Source: DAMCAP01 sp032059445
GTDB lineage: Bacteria > Bacillota > Clostridia > Oscillospirales > Ruminococcaceae
DNA length: 54,384 bases
Assembly (NCBI GenBank): GCA_032059445.1
Contig: DAMCAP010000016.1
Span: 1 to 54,384 of the forward strand
Reading direction: 5' to 3'
Below the pieces are notes generated by a model. It had not been told where the DNA came from and searched no databases. It saw nothing but the letters and a program-made list of their open reading frames with translations. Every line of letters begins with the position of its first letter. Position 1 is the first letter of the stretch. This document shows, piece after piece, positions 6,961 to 14,875 of the stretch. Both the position numbers and the translations under genes were made by a program.

Positions 6961-8610
6961 ATGGATCTTTATGAGCTGCGTAGGGAGCTGCTAAGTGGAA
7001 GGTCTATTTATGACCTGCCTGTACGAGTGAGCTTTTACGCAAGAGTTTCTACAGAAAAGGACGAGCAGGCACATAGCCTAAAAAACCAAGTAGCATATTA
7101 CAGCGATCTGATCCGCCGCAACCCCAACTGGGTTTATTGTGATGGATATATAGATGAAGGGCTATCGGGTACTAGCGTGGGCAAGCGAGGGAGCTTTCTT
7201 CGTATGATCGAAGATGCCAAAAAAGGCAGATTTGACTTTATTATCACCAAGGAAATCTCCCGATTTAGCAGAAATACCTTAGATAGCATCCGCTATACCC
7301 AGGAGCTGCTGCAACATGGCGTAGGTGTGCTTTTTGAATCGGACAACATCAATACCCTGCTGCCCGACAGTGAGCTGCGCTTGACCATCATGGCAAGTAT
7401 TGCGCAGGATGAGGTGCGCAAAATTTCGGAGCGTGTGCGCTTCGGGTTTCGGAGGGCGGTCGATCAGGGGGTGGTGCTGGGGAATAGCCGCATCTGGGGA
7501 TACACCAAGCAGGAGGGCAGGCTGGTAATCGAAGAAAAAGAAGCCGAGATTATCCGGTTGATCTTTGATCTGTATGCCAATCAAAATCTTGGTATCCGCA
7601 GCATCCGCACCCGATTGGCAGAGGAGGGCTTTGTCAATACCGAGGGCAATCCATTTAGCTTTTCTACCATTCAAAATATACTGACCAACCCTAAATATAA
7701 AGGCTGGTACTGCGGCCGCAAAAGCACGAAATACGACTATCGAAGCAGTAAACGCAAAAGCTTCGCAGCGGAGGAGTGGCTTAGCTACCCTGATCATGAC
7801 AAGGTGCCGCCCATTATCAGTGAAGCTCTCTGGGAGAAGGCCAATAGGATCCTACAAAATCGCAGTAAAAAGATGTCGGGCGTTGATAAAACCAGCTATC
7901 AAAACAAATACCCTTACAGCGGCAAAATCTTCTGTGGGGAGCACGGTGTGGCCTATTATCGTAGGGTGTATCAATATGCTCAGGGAAGTAAAGAGGTATG
8001 GCAGTGCCAGCGCTATGCACAGCAAGGCAAGGCTGGATGCAGCGCACCGGCGGTATATACTCAGGAGCTAAATGAGATTGTGGGTATGGGGTATCGGGCA
8101 GCTGTGGTTGATAGAGGGGAGATCGCTGAGGATCTAATACGACTATATACCGACTTGCAAAAGGGGATAAACCCAATAGAAAAGCTACATATAGAGCAAA
8201 AACAGCTAGAACTCAAAAAAGAACGACTGCTGGAGCTAACCCTGGAGGGAGGGCTCTTTAAGGAGGAGTTTCGTAAGCGAAATCAAGCCTATAACCTTCG
8301 CTTATTAAGCTTAAAGCAGCAGATAGAGGAGCTGGAGCAAGAAGCTAAGAAGCAGGCGGAGCATGGAGGGAGCCATATAGACTTACGCAGGGTGATTGAT
8401 GAGGAGCTGGAGTTTGGCGAAGGGTTTGACGCCCCGATTGTGGAGCTCCTTGTAGATACCATAGAGGTTCGTCCTCTACAGGAGCAGGCTAAGGTGATGT
8501 TGCAGGTGGATTTTAAGCTGCCCCAACAAAGAGTGGAGTATACCTTGCTACGCAGTAGAAATAAGCCTACTCAGATCATCCAAAGCGAGCGTGCAATAAC
8601 TTCTGTTTGA
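6961..8610 (+). CDS. Large serine recombinase of the spoIVA element
   Basis: This 549-residue protein has a resolvase domain with FYARVST (catalytic Ser30), the ITKEISRFSRN helix and IMASIAQDEVRKISERVRFGF (in two blocks), then a recombinase domain (about 170-285), a zinc-ribbon-like region with Cys/His ligands (about 320-370) and a long coiled coil (about 395-470). The ATG at 6961 follows a GGGGG-type ribosome binding site. Its stop codon (8608-8610) lies inside the right att half-site, 8 bp from the core, so gene and site are tightly packed. It shares a near-consensus sigma-E promoter with the small gene upstream. It is the obvious candidate to excise the 3.46-kb element and rejoin spoIVA, like SpoIVCA acting on skin. 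Confidence 0.93.
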   Translation: MDLYELRRELLSGRSIYDLPVRVSFYARVSTEKDEQAHSLKNQVAYYSDLIRRNPNWVYCDGYIDEGLSGTSVGKRGSFLRMIEDAKKGRFDFIITKEISRFSRNTLDSIRYTQELLQHGVGVLFESDNINTLLPDSELRLTIMASIAQDEVRKISERVRFGFRRAVDQGVVLGNSRIWGYTKQEGRLVIEEKEAEIIRLIFDLYANQNLGIRSIRTRLAEEGFVNTEGNPFSFSTIQNILTNPKYKGWYCGRKSTKYDYRSSKRKSFAAEEWLSYPDHDKVPPIISEALWEKANRILQNRSKKMSGVDKTSYQNKYPYSGKIFCGEHGVAYYRRVYQYAQGSKEVWQCQRYAQQGKAGCSAPAVYTQELNEIVGMGYRAAVVDRGEIAEDLIRLYTDLQKGINPIEKLHIEQKQLELKKERLLELTLEGGLFKEEFRKRNQAYNLRLLSLKQQIEELEQEAKKQAEHGGSHIDLRRVIDEELEFGEGFDAPIVELLVDTIEVRPLQEQAKVMLQVDFKLPQQRVEYTLLRSRNKPTQIIQSERAITSV

Positions 8611-8638
8611 TACGGCTCATACATATGATGCGGGCAGA
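8604..8638. other. Right attachment site of the 3.46-kb element
   Basis: Core CATACATATGA (8618-8628) is a direct repeat of 5157-5167, with the central CA at 8622-8623. The element-side half TGTTTGATACGGCTCAT (8604-8620) is the exact inverted repeat of 5164-5180. The gene-side half TATGATGCGGGCAGA (8624-8638) matches the inverse of the other gene-side half at 11 of 15 bases. This is the geometry of a serine-recombinase site. Confidence 0.9.
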
Positions 8639-8900
8639 CATCAACACCGAAGTAGCCCCGATTGTAGGCAGCGAAAAACAGTCTCAGGAGCTGGTATATT
8701 ATCTGCTCAAGGAGTTTGAGGAATCACCTGCAAAGATCTGGCAGAGCAATATTTTTGGCAAGAGCCTCCATGAGCTGGTCAATGAGGGTCTGCACAATAA
8801 GCTGTATCGTATGCCAACCGACGCTCGTCACAAGATACAGCAGACCATCGAGCGAGTAATCAACGATGGATGCTCTGGACTAATCTGTATTATTATTTAG
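8619..8900 (+). CDS. spoIVA: SpoIVA C-terminal segment, interrupted gene
   Basis: From the att core onward the frame encodes the last 90 or so residues of SpoIVA. The visible blocks include EVAPIVGSEKQSQELVYYLL, FEESPAKIWQSNIFGKSLHE and RVINDGCSGLICIII, which match the B. subtilis C-terminus nearly residue for residue. The frame stays open to a TTG at 8607, but that codon lies in the recombinase end and has no proper ribosome binding site. This is therefore the 3' piece of a split gene rather than a separate protein. The C-terminus of SpoIVA is needed for its localisation at the forespore in B. subtilis, so the split inactivates a critical part. A strong terminator follows. Confidence 0.93.
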   Translation: MHMMRADINTEVAPIVGSEKQSQELVYYLLKEFEESPAKIWQSNIFGKSLHELVNEGLHNKLYRMPTDARHKIQQTIERVINDGCSGLICIII

Positions 8901-8963
8901 TAGCGCGCAAGTTATAGTTAACTTCACATCAGCTGATTTATTCAAGCCATCTTCTCACTACAC

Positions 8964-9007
8964 AGACGGAAAGCAGGGCATTGCTCACTGCTTTCCGTCT
9001 TTTTTTG
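8964..9007 (+). terminator. Rho-independent terminator of spoIVA
   Basis: The arms AGACGGAAAGCAG (8964-8976) and CTGCTTTCCGTCT (8988-9000) pair perfectly and are followed by seven T. Confidence 0.92.
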
Positions 9008-9344
9008 TGAAATTTAATGTTTCTTCACAAGGTAATATTGATTAATCTATGATTATTTCACAAAATCTGTTGGATTTTACCAATTTGCTTTTTGGTATTT
9101 CGTGTAAATTAATATATAAAAAAAGAAAAATATGTGATATAATAAACGCAAATGTATTATTATATCCGTGGGTTACATACCTAAGCATATGAAAGGTAAA
9201 TATGGTGGTTGTATTTTCATACCTTCTTTTTGACTGTGCTCCATGATGCCATAAATATCAGCTTATGGGATCACGGTTTGGTTTGATAATCTAAAATTTG
9301 CTGTGGTCGGGCACTACAGCATAATAAGTAAAGAGGTGAAGTAT
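9008..9344. other. AT-rich intergenic region before the AraC-type regulator
   Basis: An extended -10 (TGATATAAT, 9135-9143) is visible without a clear -35, and would leave an untranslated leader of about 190 bases. ATGAAAGGTA and TACCTT repeats around 9189-9226 could fold into a hairpin. No coding region or known riboswitch was recognised. Confidence 0.4.
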
Positions 9345-10235
9345 TTGTACAATAGTGTTGCCGAAAAGAATGCACTGCTTAAGCAAGACAATTACGCAAG
9401 ATACCTTGACAGCTTGGAGATCAACATCAGAGATTTTGGCCATCGTACAGGCGAGCAACTGACTCCCGATAAGGAGCAGATCTGCTCCAACTTTGTTTTA
9501 CTGTATATTGCCAAGGGCAGGCTGCGGATGGAGTATCGTAACTCGGTCGTAGCCGGGCAAGCTAACGGGGTATTTCTGATCGAGCCTCTTACCGCTTATA
9601 GGTGTAGTGCAGATGGCGAGCAGCCCTTGGAGTATTATTTCATTGAGTGCGAAATCGAGCCTTTTTACCGATATGATGAAATCACCCACATGCTTGCCAG
9701 TCAAGACTCCACCTATTGGAGAGATGAATGCCTCTCCCACCTTCTGCCTTTGTTTTCGTATACATATCAGAGATTCCAGCGTGACGATGCCAAAGCTGCG
9801 TTGATTATGATCAAGTCCATTCTCAATCTCGCTATAGTCGAGATCATCAATCTGGCATTTTCCGAAACAATCAGCCCTATTGGGCTTTCCTATGGAGATA
9901 ATTTCTCAAAGGATATGGAGACGGTCAAGCGCTTTACGAAGTTAATTGGGCAAAACATCGACTCGCATATCAAAATCGCTGATATATGCAAGCAGATGGG
10001 GATCAGTGAGAGCTATCTATATAAGGTATTTAAGAAGGTTATGAAGATGGCGCCGATTAAGTACTTAGCGCTCTATAAGCTGGATCGCGCAAAGAAGCTG
10101 CTGCGATCCAATCTATATTCAGTTACTGAGATTTCGCAGATGCTTGGGTACTCCTCGGTGTTTCATTTCTCGGCTTCATTTAAGTCTGTTTTAGGGGTTA
10201 CCCCCAGTCAGTATGCTAAGCTCCACGAGAGCTAA
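9345..10235 (+). CDS. AraC-family transcriptional regulator
   Basis: This protein of about 296 residues has an N-terminal cupin-like sensing domain (around residues 20-140, with GRLRMEYRN and VFLIEPLTAY) and a C-terminal double helix-turn-helix AraC domain. The latter includes KIADICKQMGISESYLYKVFKK and the signature EISQMLGYSSVFHFSASFKSV ending GVTPSQY (each within family norms). The start chosen is TTG 9345, with AAGAGGTGAA 5 bases upstream; GTG 9303 in the same frame lacks a ribosome binding site. AraC proteins with this cupin layout often control sugar use, but no transporter or hydrolase lies nearby, so the ligand is unknown. A terminator follows. Confidence 0.9.
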   Translation: MYNSVAEKNALLKQDNYARYLDSLEINIRDFGHRTGEQLTPDKEQICSNFVLLYIAKGRLRMEYRNSVVAGQANGVFLIEPLTAYRCSADGEQPLEYYFIECEIEPFYRYDEITHMLASQDSTYWRDECLSHLLPLFSYTYQRFQRDDAKAALIMIKSILNLAIVEIINLAFSETISPIGLSYGDNFSKDMETVKRFTKLIGQNIDSHIKIADICKQMGISESYLYKVFKKVMKMAPIKYLALYKLDRAKKLLRSNLYSVTEISQMLGYSSVFHFSASFKSVLGVTPSQYAKLHES

Positions 10236-10254
10236 GATAATAACACAATAAAAA

Positions 10255-10279
10255 GGGAGCTGCGAAGCTCCCAATTTTT
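10255..10279 (+). terminator. Terminator of the AraC-type gene
   Basis: GGGAGC (10255-10260) pairs with GCTCCC (10267-10272), followed by AATTTTTA. Confidence 0.75.
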
Positions 10280-10305
10280 ATTTATGACTGCATAATACTG
10301 GCGAC

Positions 10306-10336
10306 AAGATAAGCAGGCTGCTCGCCTGCTTATCTT
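10306..10336 (-). terminator. Hairpin downstream of the DUF3343 gene
   Basis: AAGATAAGCAGGC and GCCTGCTTATCTT form a 13-bp perfect stem with a 5-base loop. No U-run follows on the minus strand, so it may instead protect the transcript 3' end. Confidence 0.55.
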
Positions 10337-10349
10337 AATTACAGTGTTT

Positions 10350-10601
10350 TTATTGATATTTCTCTGGGGCGGCGCCGGCGCTAAACCCATATACGCTGTA
10401 AAAGCTCTTATCCAGCTGCTTTTCTTCCAGCACTGCTAATGCCTGCTCAAGGAAAGCAGGCTCCAGGCGGATCGATATACCGCAGCCACTGGAGATGGCT
10501 CTAGGGGTGGGCATTACCTGATAGGCAATCTGCCCGCCCAGCAGGCTTTGAGCGGTGATGGCGTAGTGGGTAGAGGCGAAAGCTAATACATAATAATCCA
10601 A
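10350..10601 (-). CDS. DUF3343 protein (putative Se/S carrier-like)
   Basis: The 83-residue product fits the DUF3343 pattern: YYVLAFASTHYA near the start, then MPTPRAISSGCGISIRL. The start is taken as TTG 10601, with TAGGAG seven bases upstream; the longer frame to 10652 has no ribosome binding site. DUF3343 proteins are described as putative Se/S carriers because a conserved Cys lies in the SSGCG loop and they co-occur with selenium genes. The gene lies 87 bp downstream of yedF on the same strand, which supports that link. The exact function is not established. Confidence 0.82.
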   Translation of the reverse strand: MDYYVLAFASTHYAITAQSLLGGQIAYQVMPTPRAISSGCGISIRLEPAFLEQALAVLEEKQLDKSFYSVYGFSAGAAPEKYQ

Positions 10602-10688
10602 AGGACATACTCCTATCTGTAATATGCTATGAACGTGGGTATTGGGGAGCAAGGCGTCTTTACTAGGGCACTTGTAGGTATCGAGAGC

Positions 10689-11285
10689 CTATAGGGTGAT
10701 GACCTTAGGGGAGGCTTGCATAGAGCCTAAGATGTCGTACATATTGCTGACACCGCCGGCTTTTAGCTGCTCTGCCAGACCATAGAAGTTGAGGCAGGCT
10801 CCGCACACCATAATCTGTGTACCCTTAGCTTCGATTTCTTTTAAGTGCTCTACGACCTGCTCATCGATGGTTGCCAGCTTTACACCGTTGTTGACCAGCA
10901 TGATTTTGGCAGGGAGATCACCACTCTGGAGCAATGTATAAAAAAACATTTTTATCAGTGAAGCGCCAAGGGCAGGATCACCCTCGCCCAGTACATTTCG
11001 GCCTACAAAGAGCACCCACTCTGCGGGTACTTCTGCAAGAGATTTAGGAGCTGTTTGTGTTGTAAGGATCGCTCCTTCTCCTTTTTGCAGCTCTACTTCA
11101 AAGAGTGCGTCAACTTGCTTTACGGTTACAGTGGCTCCTTGCCCCTCTGCCAGACGGGTAAGGTTTTGCACAGCAATTTGATTGTCTACGACAATGGTGA
11201 AGTGCTGATCACCGCTATCTAGCTGCTTTTTTGCCAGAATAACCGGCATAGGGCAATTTAGCCCCTTTGCATCAATGATATTCAT
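10689..11285 (-). CDS. yedF: YedF-like sulfurtransferase-like protein (TusA + DsrE-like)
   Basis: This 198-residue protein has an N-terminal TusA-like domain with the CPMP motif (Cys11, sulfur- or selenium-accepting in TusA relatives) and a C-terminal DsrE-like domain with conserved VCGACLNFYGL (about residues 151-161). This fusion is the YedF family, which co-occurs with selenium metabolism. ATG 11285 follows CGGAG. Upstream lies an ECF-type membrane protein and downstream DUF3343, all on the minus strand, so a three-gene operon is possible. No selD, selA or molybdenum hydroxylase gene is visible in the window, so the selenium link remains family knowledge. Confidence 0.88.
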   Translation of the reverse strand: MNIIDAKGLNCPMPVILAKKQLDSGDQHFTIVVDNQIAVQNLTRLAEGQGATVTVKQVDALFEVELQKGEGAILTTQTAPKSLAEVPAEWVLFVGRNVLGEGDPALGASLIKMFFYTLLQSGDLPAKIMLVNNGVKLATIDEQVVEHLKEIEAKGTQIMVCGACLNFYGLAEQLKAGGVSNMYDILGSMQASPKVITL

Positions 11286-11401
11286 AACATGACTCCGTTT
11301 CTGTTTATTGGGCTTGCTTTAACTATATCATAATACCTTTTATGAGAGCAGTCGGGGGCTTGGCTACGAAAAGAGAGTAGCTTTGATATACGTAATATCC
11401 C

Positions 11402-11972
11402 TTAGCTGATTGCTTTTTTGACAACAGGGTAGATCGCCATGGCAATCAGACCACCGATCATAGCGGTGATCAGCTGAGGCCAAGAGAACATAATGCCCAG
11501 AGCAGCTGCCTGCGGAGGCTTGATTTCGGGGATGAAGGCAAATAGTTTGGGTACAGTATACCACAAAAATCCGCATTTTGCTACAGCACCCAGAGCGATG
11601 CCAGCGAGTCTGCCCAGGTTTTTGCCCTGACTGGCGTTATAGCCTAGGCCTACGATGATGACAAGGATCGCGTTTCCTGCTGCAATGGCAGGGGTAATGA
11701 TTGGGAAGATAGGCCCGATGCCCAGCAGTGTCGCTAGGATAGCAGAGAGGATGCCCACGGTGACGCCTGCTTTTATATCGATCAGCAGCACGCTCATAAT
11801 CAGCATANNNNNNNNNNAGAGACCCAGTGATGATCTGCCCTACGCTGACAGGCCCTAGGATCACAGCGCCGGCAGGGATCATTTTACCGATAAATTGCGA
11901 TAGTACTACCAGTGCCAGCGCAAGGGCTGTGCGGGTAAGCCAAGAAGCATTGAATTTTGGGTTGGTGCTCAT
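11402..11972 (-). CDS. ECF-transporter S-component-like membrane protein (broken by gap)
   Basis: The frame is interrupted by ten N (11808-11817). The part before the gap starts MSTNPKFNASWLTRTALALAL and has an Ala/Leu-rich first membrane segment; the part after it gives four to five further hydrophobic segments with GIGPIFPIITPAIAAGNAILV (about residues 85-105). Size (about 190 residues) and Ala/Gly-rich helices resemble the S components of energy-coupling factor transporters. The substrate cannot be told. The two parts lie in different frames only because the placeholder length is not a multiple of three. ATG 11972 follows GGGGGAATAATA. Confidence 0.7.
11808..11817. other. Assembly gap (10 N) in the ECF-like gene
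   Basis: Ten N interrupt the membrane protein; the reading frame changes across them, so the true gap length is not ten. Confidence 0.95.
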
Positions 11973-12160
11973 TATTATTCCCCCATTGTTTTAACTTTAA
12001 TGCTAGTATACTACTGAAATGGTATAGTTACAAGGGAAGCTGTGAAATTTTTATCACCAAAATTATCTGCATAAAAGCTTTGAAATATATGCACTATATT
12101 AGAAGAGCGGCCTTGTAAAAAATGCCTATGAAAGATTTCTCGCCAGTCTGTATAAAAATG

Positions 12161-12323
12161 TTTCCATTACTGAGAGGTTGTGCTATAATAGCCGCAGAGC
12201 ATGGCGCAAAATTAACCACCTACCCCTCGGGAGTGCATCGTGTATGGCGGGCATCGACAAGATGCTGACGGGCTGTATGCTAGTATAATGATACATAATC
12301 ATGCGATAATACAGTAATTTTGC
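12161..12323 (+). ncRNA. Candidate structured RNA (6S-like fold), with its promoter
   Basis: A promoter TTTCCA (12161-12166), 17 bases, TATAAT (12184-12189) faces a 190-bp stretch without an ORF before the yfhO-like gene. GCAAAATTA (12206-12214) pairs perfectly with TAATTTTGC (12315-12323), closing a rod of about 118 nt that contains further hairpins, for instance GGCATC with GATGCT near 12253-12269. A long rod with an end-closing stem recalls 6S RNA, but I cannot confirm a family match. It could also be a long leader of the downstream gene. Confidence 0.4.
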
Positions 12324-12386
12324 TTCTTTCCTACATGACAAGACCGTCCGCTAAGCTTGCAGACAATACAAACTAAGGGGGCAGCT

Positions 12387-14821
12387 ATGAAAAAGTACCT
12401 TGACGGACCACATCGATATCCCATACTGGCTTTTGGGCTGGGCTTCCTCATAACAGCGGCGATTTTTTTACCGTTTATGATCTATAACAGGGGACTGTTT
12501 ATTTTTTTGGGTGATTACAATGTACAGCAGATCCCTTTTTATCGCCTTGCTCACGAGGCAGTGCGTAGTGGCAATATCTTTTGGAACTGGCATACGGACC
12601 TTGGGGCTAATTTCATCGGCTCCTACAGCTTTTACCTGCTGTTTTCTCCGTTTTTCTGGTTGACACTGCCCTTCCCCAATAGCTTTGTGCCCTACCTGAT
12701 GGCTCCCCTGCTGATCCTCAAGACTGCATGTGCCGCTTTGACCGCCTATTGGTACATACAGCGCTTTGTGAGAGATAAATACTATGCGGTGCTGGGTGGG
12801 CTTCTTTATGCATTCTCGGGCTTTATGACCTTCAATATATTCTTCAATCACTTCCATGAAGTGGTGGTATTCTTCCCTCTGCTCTTGATCGCACTGGAGG
12901 AGCTGGTGCAAAATGATCGCAGAGGCTTTTTTGCTGCGATGGTGGCACTTAACTGCTTGGTCAATTATTGGTTTTTTATCGGCGAAGTAGTGTTTGTGCT
13001 GCTCTATGTGTTTGTACGGATGTCGGTAGGGGATTGGGGCATGACCCTGCGNNNNNNNNNNCAGTGGCAGCAGAATCGGTGATGGGGCTGCTGCTGGCTT
13101 GCTTTTTGCTGGTGCCATCGTTGATGGCAATTACAGATAACCCCCGTACCACCACCGACAATTTACTTACCGGTTGGTTGATGTGGATCTATGGCTATAA
13201 CCAGCGGCTTCCTTCGATTATCGGCAGCATATTTTTCCCACCCGAGCTGCCAAGCCAGCCTAATTTCTTCCCCGATCAGGGTGCAAAGTGGGCTTCGCTG
13301 TCGGCATGGCTTCCGCTGTTTTCTACCTGCGGTGTAGGGGCATATCTCATCAGCAAGAAGAACTGCTTTGTGAAGCGGCTACTGTGGATCTCGCTTTTTA
13401 TGGCTTGTATCCCTGTGCTCAATTCTGCCTTTGTGCTCTTTAATAACGCCTACTATGCCCGATGGTTTTATATGCCGATCCTTTTGATGGCGCTGGCTAC
13501 AGCTGTGGCACTGGAGGATCGTGAGCAGTTTAACTTTGGATCCTCCATACGCTGGACGGTTTCGATCACCTTGTTTATTGCTTTGGCGGTGGGCTTATCC
13601 CCCGTCATGAAGGAGGACAAGCTAAGCTTCGGGCTGGCCCAATACCCGGCCAGATTTTGGATCTATGTAGCATATACGTTGCTTTCTCTAGGGCTGGCAG
13701 CGCTGCTGATCTACTTTGTAAAGGATCAAGACCGCTTTAAGCGGTTGACCACCGGAGTACTTGCTGTGCTGATTGCAGGCTTTACCTGGGGCTATATTGC
13801 TATGGGCAAGGATACCCCCGAAAACGACCGATGGTTTATTGAGATAGCACTGGGAGGCAAAAAGCAGCTTAACCTCCCTGATGAGGGGTTTGTCCGCAGT
13901 GATTTATATAAAAGCATGGATAACCTAGGGATGTTTTGGGGGCTGCCAAATATTCAGGCCTTTCATTCTATCATCCCCGGCTCTACGATGAAGTTTTACC
14001 CCGAGGTGGGGATCAAGCGAGATGTTTCTTCCAAGCCGCCGGTGAGCTATGCCTTTTTGCGGCCGCTGCTGTCGGTAAAGTGGCTGTTTGTTGCGACCAA
14101 TCAAGAGGAGCAGATGCCCATGGAGGGCTACAGCCTCTATGATACCCAGCTCGGCTATAATATCTACCAGAATGATCACTACATCCCTATGGGATTTGCT
14201 TATGATAAGGCTTTTAGCCAAGATATCTATGACACACTAGGTGGAGAAAACAGAGTCAATTATATGCTTAGAGCGGTGCACCTTGATGAAGAGGCCGCCA
14301 TTAGAAATGCCGATATCTTAGAGCTGGAGCATGAGTTCGACTTTACCTATTTTGATTATGAAAATATGACGCAAGAGGCCGAGAACCGCAGAGCTATGTC
14401 GGCAAAGAGCTTTACGGTCCATAATAGAGGCTTTACCGCCACCACATCCTTTGACGCCGAGAGACTGATGTTCTTCTCGGTGCCATATGACAAGGGCTGG
14501 AGCGCTACAGTAAACGGCGAGCCTGCCTTGATTGAAAGAGCCAACATCGGCTTTATGGCGGTGCGTGTGCCAGAGGGGGATGCGGTCGTAGAGTTTCGTT
14601 ACTTCCCACCCGGATTAAAAGAGGGTGCAATCCTTACGCTGGCGGGTATTGCCATGCTGGCGGTTTACTTCTATATGCCTCGCAGAAACCCCAAGCCTGC
14701 CAAGATCATCCACTTCCCAAAGGTGGAGGAAGTTGATGACAGGCCTAAGAGTGTGGAGGAGCTGCTGCAATATATTAGCGACCTAGAGAAGGAAGAGGAA
14801 GAAGGCGAAGACCCAAAGTAA
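12387..14821 (+). CDS. YfhO-family multi-spanning membrane protein (broken by gap)
   Basis: About 810 residues with a dozen or more membrane segments and a C-terminal soluble domain. The start MKKYLDGPHRYPILAFGLG and the DYNVQQIPFY motif after the first helix are typical of the YfhO family, which in Gram-positives is linked to glycosylation of teichoic acids. The ATG at 12387 follows AAGGGGGC. Ten N (13052-13061) shift the frame inside the gene; both sides clearly belong together. The late segment includes FFSVPYDKGWSATVNG, the beta-rich extracellular part. A GT2 glycosyltransferase follows 54 bp downstream, the usual partner (CsbB-like), so the pair probably glycosylates a cell-surface polymer. 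Confidence 0.88.
13052..13061. other. Assembly gap (10 N) in the YfhO-like gene
   Basis: The reading frame differs on the two sides, showing that the placeholder length is not the real one. Confidence 0.95.
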
Positions 14822-14875
14822 GTTTGATAGGCGACCCGATAAACACCCCGTAGTATTTGATTGGAGAGAAAAACC

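Larger units (their letters stand above)
5163..8623. mobile_element. 3461-bp intervening element within spoIVA, carrying cotJABC and a serine recombinase
   Basis: The element lies between two direct copies of CATACATATGA. It contains cotJABC (minus strand), a SHOCT-like small protein and a large serine recombinase (plus strand). Recombination at the core joins ATA-CAT-ATG of the middle segment to ATG-CGG-GCA of the last segment. That restores an uninterrupted SpoIVA reading (SIHM then MRADINTEVAPIVG) which aligns without gaps to the B. subtilis protein (SIHM then IKVDVESEFAPIIG). The circle junction would be a 38-bp palindrome. Developmental elements of this kind are known in sigK (skin), spoVFB, gerE and spsM; I do not recall a report in spoIVA. 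The element contains one 10-N gap, but both ends lie in contiguous sequence. Confidence 0.9.

Noticed and set aside
8607..8900. A separate 97-aa protein starting at TTG 8607
   Set aside because: Its sequence is the SpoIVA C-terminus; the start lies in the recombinase end and att site without a ribosome binding site.
4021..8900. spoIVA as a simple pseudogene
   Set aside because: Both junctions are in frame, all motifs are intact, no further stops occur, and the att symmetry predicts precise repair. A decayed gene would not keep this.
12468..13130. Minus-strand ORF opposite the YfhO-like gene
   Set aside because: It runs through the N gap and mirrors codons of the real gene; no family resemblance.
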